A program made the position numbers and the translations under genes. Under the pieces are notes generated by a model. That model worked only from the letters and a program-made list of their open reading frames with translations, made no database searches and was not told where the DNA came from. DNA of 64,000 bases, taken from contig NZ_FOXM01000002.1 of assembly GCF_900115715.1 (NCBI RefSeq), positions 124,001 to 188,000 of the forward strand, written 5' to 3'. The DNA is from Geopseudomonas sagittaria. Its GTDB lineage: Bacteria > Pseudomonadota > Gammaproteobacteria > Pseudomonadales > Pseudomonadaceae. Below, one piece after another: positions 59,333 through 64,000 of this stretch; within the stretch, counting starts at the first letter, position 1; each line of letters begins with the position of its first letter.

Positions 59333-60685
59333 TCAGGGGGTAGCGGTGGTGCCGGGAATCAGCAGGACGTCTTCGCTGTCACTGCCGCCGTTGGCGGACG
59401 TCACGGTGATGCGTGCCGGCGGGAAGGGGTTGACCGCGGTGGTCAGGGTCTTGACCGGCCCGTCGCCGGCGAGGGTGCCGATCGGCGTACCGTCTTCGTG
59501 GGTCAGGGTCAGCACCGGCAAGGCCGTCTCGTCGCTCGAGGCCGCCTCGACGGTCAGCTGGCCGACCCCCGTGCCGGTCTGCACGTACTCCGCCCGGCGG
59601 ATCACCACCAGGTCGGTCAGCGGGCTGGCCTTGCTGGTCGGGGTGCTGGTGGGGATGGCCGCGGAGTTGTCGGCGGTCACGGTGACCGTGGTCGGCAGAC
59701 CAGCGGGCGAGCTGGCCGACTGGCCGTACCAGGCGCCCCAGCCGTTGACTTCGCTCATCCGGGTGTCCACGCCGGCGCTGTCGGCGAAGCGGGCGGTGCC
59801 CGCGGGCGGCGGGGCGAGGGCGAAGACGTCCTGCTGGGCCGCGCCGGCGCTGCGCGAGTAGGTGGCGCGGTCGACGACCAGCGGGGTTGGCAGGGTGACC
59901 GCGGAGAGCTTGCCGGACACCGCGAAGACGTCGGTGCGCAGGTCGATGCCGGGGCCTTCGATGCGCACGTAGTTGGTGCCGAACGGGCTGCCGGTCACCG
60001 GCTCCGGCAGGTTGGGGTCGCCGATGAAGCTTTCCATGACGAAGGTGTCCGGATTCTGCTCGACATAGGGGCCGTTGGTGCTGCGCAGGAAGGGGCCGAC
60101 ATCGCCGGTGAGGGCGCCGCTGTAGACCCCCGGTGCACCGATGCCGATGTCGCGGGTCATGTTGATCGCCCGGGTATCGGTGGTTGTTACGTCGAAGACT
60201 TCGACACCGTAGGGGTGGGTGACGGTGTAGATCCCGATCGTCGGCACGGTCACGCGGATGCGGATGCGCGCGAAGCTGGTCTGGTCGCCCACCTTGGGTT
60301 CGCCGCCGTTGAAGGCGGCCTCCAGGGCCGCGCCGTAGCTCAGGTCGATGCCATCCTGCTGGATGAGGGCATCGGCGGTGAACCAGAAGGCTTCGTCCGG
60401 AAAGTTGCCGGGGAAGGCGATGGTCTGGGTGTCATCGAAGAACTCCGAGGGCAGCAGCGAGCACATGTAGGACGGCGCGGTGGCCGTCCCCGGTACGCGC
60501 GTGCTGACCGCCTTGGACAGGCACAGGTCCAGGGTGCGGCCGTGGGTGTCCTGGTACCAGGCGGCGAAGTGGCCGTTCGCCAGGCTATAGGGGCCGGGGT
60601 CCACGGCATTCAGCGCGGCCTGGACCGATCCGGCCAGCAGCCCGAGTCCGAGCAAGGCGGCAATTTTCGAGTGAGCGTTGTGCAT
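59333..60685 (-). CDS. Secreted protein, cassette copy 1 (short)
   Basis: 450 residues from the ATG at 60685. Signal peptide nearly identical to that of the 55027 gene (MHNAHSKIAALLGLGLLAGS). The mature part is the shared module without Ig-like repeats: HFAAWYQDTHGRTLDLCLSKAV, SFARIRIR, YTVTHPYGVE, INMTRDIGIGAPG, IGDPNLPEPVTGSPFGTNY, and a final domain with SSDETALPVLTL. First gene of the cassette, behind a sigma54 promoter. I recognise no enzyme motif; the module may be structural or bind a surface or metal. Confidence 0.85.
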   Translation of the reverse strand: MHNAHSKIAALLGLGLLAGSVQAALNAVDPGPYSLANGHFAAWYQDTHGRTLDLCLSKAVSTRVPGTATAPSYMCSLLPSEFFDDTQTIAFPGNFPDEAFWFTADALIQQDGIDLSYGAALEAAFNGGEPKVGDQTSFARIRIRVTVPTIGIYTVTHPYGVEVFDVTTTDTRAINMTRDIGIGAPGVYSGALTGDVGPFLRSTNGPYVEQNPDTFVMESFIGDPNLPEPVTGSPFGTNYVRIEGPGIDLRTDVFAVSGKLSAVTLPTPLVVDRATYSRSAGAAQQDVFALAPPPAGTARFADSAGVDTRMSEVNGWGAWYGQSASSPAGLPTTVTVTADNSAAIPTSTPTSKASPLTDLVVIRRAEYVQTGTGVGQLTVEAASSDETALPVLTLTHEDGTPIGTLAGDGPVKTLTTAVNPFPPARITVTSANGGSDSEDVLLIPGTTATP

Positions 60686-60767
60686 GATGGAGTCCTTCTC
60701 TTCTTGCTGATGGACGGCTTCTCGGTCGGGGCCGGATCGGGCCTCGGAGGTTGTGCTGACTTGGAGT

Positions 60768-60783
60768 GGCAAGATCCGTACCA
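60768..60783 (-). promoter_or_regulatory. Sigma54 promoter of secreted-protein cassette 1
   Basis: The minus strand reads TGGTACGGATCTTGCC with GG-N10-GC spacing, 82 bp before the ATG of the short gene. Confidence 0.8.
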
Positions 60784-60881
60784 CCCGACTGCAGACGTGC
60801 TGATCTGGAAAAGTCTTTTCAAAACAATGGCTTGTCGATGGGTGTCGAGACGGTGGCAGCAAGCGGGGAGTGGGGAACTCC

Positions 60882-60895
60882 CCCCACAAGTGGGG
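60882..60895. promoter_or_regulatory. Putative enhancer site UAS-1 (CCCCA-N4-TGGGG)
   Basis: CCCCACAAGTGGGG, 98 bp upstream of the sigma54 promoter, in the same position as UAS-2. The surrounding upstream DNA is also similar between the two cassettes. Confidence 0.65.
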
Positions 60896-60953
60896 GTTGG
60901 CGCGGGGAAGTGGGGACAGCAGGCGATGGGATGACGGGCCGCGGGGGCTAGCG

Positions 60954-62144
60954 CTACTGGATGCTGGAGGCCAGCTCGAAGATGGGGATGTACATGAGGA
61001 TCACGATCACGCCGATGATCAGGCCGATGAACACCATCAGCAGCGGCTCGAACAGGCGCACGAACCACTCGACCCAGCGCCCGGTTTCCTCGTCGTAGAA
61101 GTCGGCGGTGCGCTCCATCATCGTGCCGAGGTTGCCCGACTGCTCGCCGGCACGCAGCATGCGCAGGGAAACCGGGGTGGCCAGCTGGTTTTCGTCCAGC
61201 GCCTGGGACAGCGAGCGGCCTTCGCGGATGCGCTCGGCGGCGCGGTCGAGGCGCGTGCGGGTGTTGACGCCGAGCAGGCCGCGGACCATGCCCAGGGCGC
61301 TGATGATCGGGATGCCGCCCTGCAGCAGGATGCCCAGCGAGCGGTAGAACCGCGCCAGTTCGTAGATGAACAGACGCCGGTGAATGGTCGGTACCAGCTC
61401 GACCAGGCGGCCGAGGGCGCGGCGCACGGCGCGCTGGCGCAGCAGCAGCACGATGGCCAGCAGGGCCAGCGCCAGGCCGCCGAAGACCGCCGCCTGGTGG
61501 GCGTGGAGGAACTGCCCGGCGCTGAGCAGGATTCGCGACAGCCAGGGCAGGTCGGAGCCGAGGCCCTCGAACACCAGGCTGAAGCGCGGCACCACATAGC
61601 CGATCAGGAACAGCAGCACGCCGCAGCCGACCACCAGCAGCAGCACCGGGTAGACCGAGGCGCTGACGATCTTCTGGCGCACCTCGTCCAGCCGTTGCCG
61701 ATAGGCCACGTAGCGGCCCAGCGCATCGCCGACCGAGCCGGTCTTCTCGCTCGATTGCACCAGCGCCACGTACAGCCCGGGAAACACCTCGGGAAACTGG
61801 CCGAGCGCCTGGGACAGCGACTTGCCCTCATAGAGCAGGCGCACGATATCGGCGAGCACCTTGCGCGCCTGGGCGTCGGTCTCCTTTTCGGCGAGGCTCT
61901 CGAGGGCGTCGATCAGCGCCAGGCCGGCGCCCAGCAGGGTGGTCAGCTCCTGGCTGAACAGCAGCAGCGGAAAGGCCTCGCGCGGCCGCCAGCGCAGGCT
62001 GGCCCAGCCGCGCTCGGCGTGCAGGGCCAGCACGCGCAGGCCCTGGTGCTCGGCCAGGCGCCGGGCATCGTCGGCACTCGGTGCATCCAGTTGCAGCGAG
62101 ACCACGGCGGACTGCTTGTCCACGGCCTTGACGTGAAAACGCAT
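60954..62144 (-). CDS. gspF: GspF, type II secretion inner-membrane platform protein
   Basis: 396 residues. Two T2SSF repeats (LLLFSQELTTLLGAGLALIDALE and FYRSLGILLQGGIPIISALG), each followed by the LSQAL motif, and three transmembrane helices (about 160-185, 215-235 and 365-390). It sits 29 bp after gspG and ends 171 bp before cassette 1's promoter. No gspC-E or gspH-M is in the window, so the remaining parts must be elsewhere or beyond its edge. Confidence 0.95.
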   Translation of the reverse strand: MRFHVKAVDKQSAVVSLQLDAPSADDARRLAEHQGLRVLALHAERGWASLRWRPREAFPLLLFSQELTTLLGAGLALIDALESLAEKETDAQARKVLADIVRLLYEGKSLSQALGQFPEVFPGLYVALVQSSEKTGSVGDALGRYVAYRQRLDEVRQKIVSASVYPVLLLVVGCGVLLFLIGYVVPRFSLVFEGLGSDLPWLSRILLSAGQFLHAHQAAVFGGLALALLAIVLLLRQRAVRRALGRLVELVPTIHRRLFIYELARFYRSLGILLQGGIPIISALGMVRGLLGVNTRTRLDRAAERIREGRSLSQALDENQLATPVSLRMLRAGEQSGNLGTMMERTADFYDEETGRWVEWFVRLFEPLLMVFIGLIIGVIVILMYIPIFELASSIQ

Positions 62145-62173
62145 GGTGGTTGGCCCTGTCTACAGCGCTCTGC

Positions 62174-62608
62174 TCATTGCCAGCTGGCGATCTCGGCGTT
62201 TTCGCCTTCGCCGCCGGGTTGGCCGTCCTTGCCCAGCGACAGCAGATCGTATTCGCCGTTCTCGCCCGGCGAGCGGTACAGGTATTCGCGGCTCCAGGGG
62301 TCGAGGGGAATGCCCTTGGCGAGGTAGGGGCCATCCCACTTCGGCTCGTCGCTGGGCGCGGTGACCAGCGCGACGAGGCCCTGTTCGCTGGTGGGGTAGC
62401 GGCCGACATCCAGGCGGTACAGGTCCAGCGCCTTGCCCAGACTCTCGATCTGCGCGCGCGCCACCTTGGCTTCCGACTTGCCGAGCTGGGCAAAGTACTT
62501 GGGGCCGACAATGCCGGCGAGCAGGCCGAGCACCACGAGCACCACCAGCAACTCGAGCAGGGTGAAGCCGCGGACGGGGCGCAGGGGCGGGCGGATACGG
62601 CGGATCAT
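62174..62608 (-). CDS. gspG: GspG, major pseudopilin
   Basis: 144 residues from the ATG at 62608 with GGGAG upstream. The prepilin peptidase site is RGFTLLELLVVL (cleavage after the Gly; Glu5 conserved), with a hydrophobic helix after it and the globular domain GRYPTSEQGLVALV ... WDGPYLAKGIPLDPW ... DLLSLGKDGQPGGEG with the Ca-binding loop. It is the first gene of the unit with gspF, divergent from the transglycosylase. Confidence 0.95.
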   Translation of the reverse strand: MIRRIRPPLRPVRGFTLLELLVVLVVLGLLAGIVGPKYFAQLGKSEAKVARAQIESLGKALDLYRLDVGRYPTSEQGLVALVTAPSDEPKWDGPYLAKGIPLDPWSREYLYRSPGENGEYDLLSLGKDGQPGGEGENAEIASWQ

Positions 62609-62742
62609 CGGCAGCACTCCCGGATACCTGCTTGGATCTAAGGTCAGGATCGGGTTCGCGTCAAACCGGGCACTGGCCGCAACCGTCACCCGCACGCCGG
62701 CAGGGCCATCGCACCATTGCTTGGCGCAGGCAGCGGATTGCT

Positions 62743-62809
62743 CCCTCTCCCGCTGGCGGGAGAGGGGCGGGGTGAGGGTGGAGGTGCGCTAGCCACCAGC
62801 CCTCACCCC
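62743..62809. repeat. Double-hairpin REP-like element
   Basis: A CCTCTCCCGC / GCGGGAGAGG hairpin at 62743-62766 is followed by GGGGTGAGGG (62769-62778) paired with CCCTCACCCC (62800-62809). Similar paired palindromes are widespread between Pseudomonas genes. It lies between gspG and the transglycosylase gene. Confidence 0.6.
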
Positions 62810-62878
62810 AGCACCTCGGCATGGCGCTTGCTAATCTCCATGCAGCTCCGCGCAAGGCGCGACCTGCGGGACACGCAG

Positions 62879-63517
62879 ATGATCACCACGAAGCGATTGG
62901 CGCTGTTCTACCTGAGCCTGCTGGTCGGGGTCGCGACGCTGCCGGCACGGGCCGATGTCTACAAGGTGGTGGCGGCCGACGGCTCGGTCACCTTCACCAA
63001 CGTCTACCGTCCGGGCCGGGGCTATGTGCGCATCCTGCGCACGCCCAAGGCCAAGGTGGCCGCGCCTGCCGTGGCCAGAGCGCCGCGTCCGCCAGCCGCG
63101 CAGCCGGCAACCAGAGCCCCTGCCGGGCTGCCCTACGCCAGCCAGGTGGCCGCCGCCGCCGCCGCCCACCAGCTGCCCGAGGCCCTGCTGCACGCGGTGA
63201 TCCGTACCGAGTCGAACTACAACCCGGTGGCCATCTCCGGGCGCGGCGCCATCGGCCTGATGCAGCTGATGCCCGACACCGCGCGCGAGCTGGGCGTGAG
63301 CGACCCCTGGGACCCGGCCGCCAACATCCACGGCGGCGCGCGCTACCTCAAGCACCTGCTGCAGATGTTCGACAACGACCTGCAACTGGCCCTGGCCGCC
63401 TACAACGCCGGTCCCGGTGCGGTGCTGCGCCAGGGCCGCGCCATCCCGCCCTATGCCGAGACCCGCCAGTACGTACCGCGGGTCATCGAACGCTTCCGTC
63501 ACTTGCAGAACAAATAA
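62879..63517 (+). CDS. Periplasmic lytic transglycosylase, SLT family
   Basis: 212 residues from the ATG at 62879. Signal peptide about 1-26, a DUF4124-like N-terminal strand pair (DVYKVVAADGSVTFTNV), a Pro/Ala linker, then an SLT domain with the catalytic Glu in VIRTESNYNPVAISGRGAIGLMQLMP and the closing ALAAYNAGPGAV. It cuts peptidoglycan glycan strands. Next to a type II secretion locus it may open the wall for the secretin, but a general role is equally possible. Confidence 0.92.
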   Translation: MITTKRLALFYLSLLVGVATLPARADVYKVVAADGSVTFTNVYRPGRGYVRILRTPKAKVAAPAVARAPRPPAAQPATRAPAGLPYASQVAAAAAAHQLPEALLHAVIRTESNYNPVAISGRGAIGLMQLMPDTARELGVSDPWDPAANIHGGARYLKHLLQMFDNDLQLALAAYNAGPGAVLRQGRAIPPYAETRQYVPRVIERFRHLQNK

Positions 63518-63523
63518 TTGGTG

Positions 63524-63537
63524 CCCCAATCGTGGGG
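63524..63537. promoter_or_regulatory. Putative enhancer site UAS-3 (CCCCA-N4-TGGGG)
   Basis: CCCCAATCGTGGGG, 95 bp upstream of the sigma54 promoter of the multicopper-oxidase-like gene. This promoter is not a paralogue of the cassette promoters, so the shared motif and spacing are independent evidence. Confidence 0.65.
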
Positions 63538-63632
63538 GCGGATTGGGGAATCCGCTGGGGCAAGAGACCCGTTTTTGCCATCACCCCGCCATCGTGCTGA
63601 GCAAACCTCAGGAAATCCGCGGCCTCCCGCTC

Positions 63633-63648
63633 TGGCACGGCCCTTGCG
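63633..63648 (+). promoter_or_regulatory. Sigma54 promoter of the MnxG-like gene
   Basis: TGGCACGGCCCTTGCG matches the -24/-12 consensus TGGCACG-N4-TTGC completely. The predicted start of transcription is near 63660, about 60 bases before the ATG. Confidence 0.85.
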
Positions 63649-63651
63649 ACG

Positions 63652-63667
63652 TGTGAAGCGATTCACA
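63652..63667. promoter_or_regulatory. CRP/Vfr-type site at the MnxG-like promoter
   Basis: TGTGAAGCGATTCACA fits TGTGA-N6-TCACA exactly. It overlaps the predicted transcription start, so binding there would more likely repress than activate. Confidence 0.5.
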
Positions 63668-63719
63668 TTGTGGCGGTGGGCAGGCTTGCCCGCGGTACGG
63701 GGCAAGCGGGAGGACAGAC

Positions 63720-64000
63720 ATGAGCAACGATACTTTCCCCAGAGCGCCAGGCGGCAGTGCAGCACAGCCCGGGCGCCGGGCCGGTTGGCTGGCCGTGCTG
63801 CTGAGCGGCACCACCCTGCTGGCGACAGGCGCCGCCGAGGCGGCGATCAACTGCCAGCGCACCCTGGTGGCCAACGTGGTGGCGATCGACCAGCCGCTGA
63901 TGTTCAACCGTCTCGGCGCGCAGAACGTCAACGGCATGATCTTCGCGCTGCGCCGCGATGTGGTCGACAAGAACAATGTGCCGCTGCACAAGGGCGGCGC
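63720..64000 (+). CDS. mnxG: MnxG-like giant multicopper oxidase, N-terminal part only
   Basis: The gene runs off the window edge; 93 complete codons are visible from the ATG at 63720 (GGGAGGACAG upstream). A signal peptide (hydrophobic WLAVLLSGTTLLATG, cleaved near AEA) is followed by INCQRTLVANVVAIDQPLMFNRLGAQ-type sequence and NVNGMIFALRRDVVD. This resembles, from memory, the start of the very large Mn(II)-oxidising multicopper oxidases (MnxG family). Copper ligand motifs would lie beyond 64000, so the assignment rests on the N-terminus. It has its own sigma54 promoter, putative enhancer and CRP-type site. Confidence 0.55.
   Translation, partial: MSNDTFPRAPGGSAAQPGRRAGWLAVLLSGTTLLATGAAEAAINCQRTLVANVVAIDQPLMFNRLGAQNVNGMIFALRRDVVDKNNVPLHKGG

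Overview
The window looks like a high-GC gammaproteobacterial chromosome, most likely Pseudomonas in the broad sense. The evidence is G/C-rich third codon positions, the CopABRS copper set, exeAB-type secretion genes, a sigma54/attenuator-controlled nirBD operon and a LexA-controlled umuDC pair. The genus call is inference from gene content; there is no rRNA or tRNA in the window.

Region 1 (1 to about 25.9 kb) is the right-hand part of a prophage plus its cargo. Four virion-type genes lead into a 3148-codon polyvalent virion protein, which carries a small, well-supported reading frame nested inside it (9158-9325). Next come a small membrane protein, a RelE/Phd-type toxin-antitoxin pair, an SRAP protein, and umuDC behind a near-perfect LexA box. 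A P22-type antirepressor follows, whose leader has the layout of a C4 antisense-RNA switch. After it lie AT-rich cargo genes (a two-TM protein and a HEPN-like protein), an Excalibur-domain relic, and an alpha/beta-hydrolase gene split by a lipoprotein gene. A tyrosine integrase closes the region.

Region 2 (26.3-29.2 kb) is an NtrB/NtrC-like sensor kinase and sigma54 activator pair.

Region 3 (29.2-47.9 kb) is a copper island. It holds copA, a Met/His-rich small protein, copB and a His-tailed cytochrome c in one operon; copZ with a DUF411 protein; a DUF2933 protein, a CPx ATPase and a beta-propeller protein; a Met-rich periplasmic protein; and copRS. Four copies of a CopR/CusR-type box (near 33.4, 37.8, 41.7 and 45.7 kb) tie these units together. 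An HD-GYP regulator, a lemA/TPM/TPM cluster and nirBD sit among them. nirBD has a sigma54 promoter, an ANTAR-type hairpin and a strong leader terminator.

Region 4 (47.9-64 kb) begins with a lectin-like protein, an azoreductase and a LysR relic. It continues with gspG-gspF, then two copies of a short+long secreted-protein cassette, then exeA/gspA-gspB, all on the minus strand. On the plus strand are a lytic transglycosylase and the start of a gene resembling the giant MnxG-type multicopper oxidases.

The most interesting signal is in region 4. Each secreted-protein cassette and the MnxG-like gene has a canonical GG-N10-GC sigma54 promoter. Each also has a palindrome CCCCA-N4-TGGGG 95-98 bp upstream. 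This looks like one enhancer-controlled regulon joining a type II secretion apparatus, four paralogous exported proteins of unknown function and a putative metal-oxidizing multicopper oxidase. A role in manganese oxidation is an inference.
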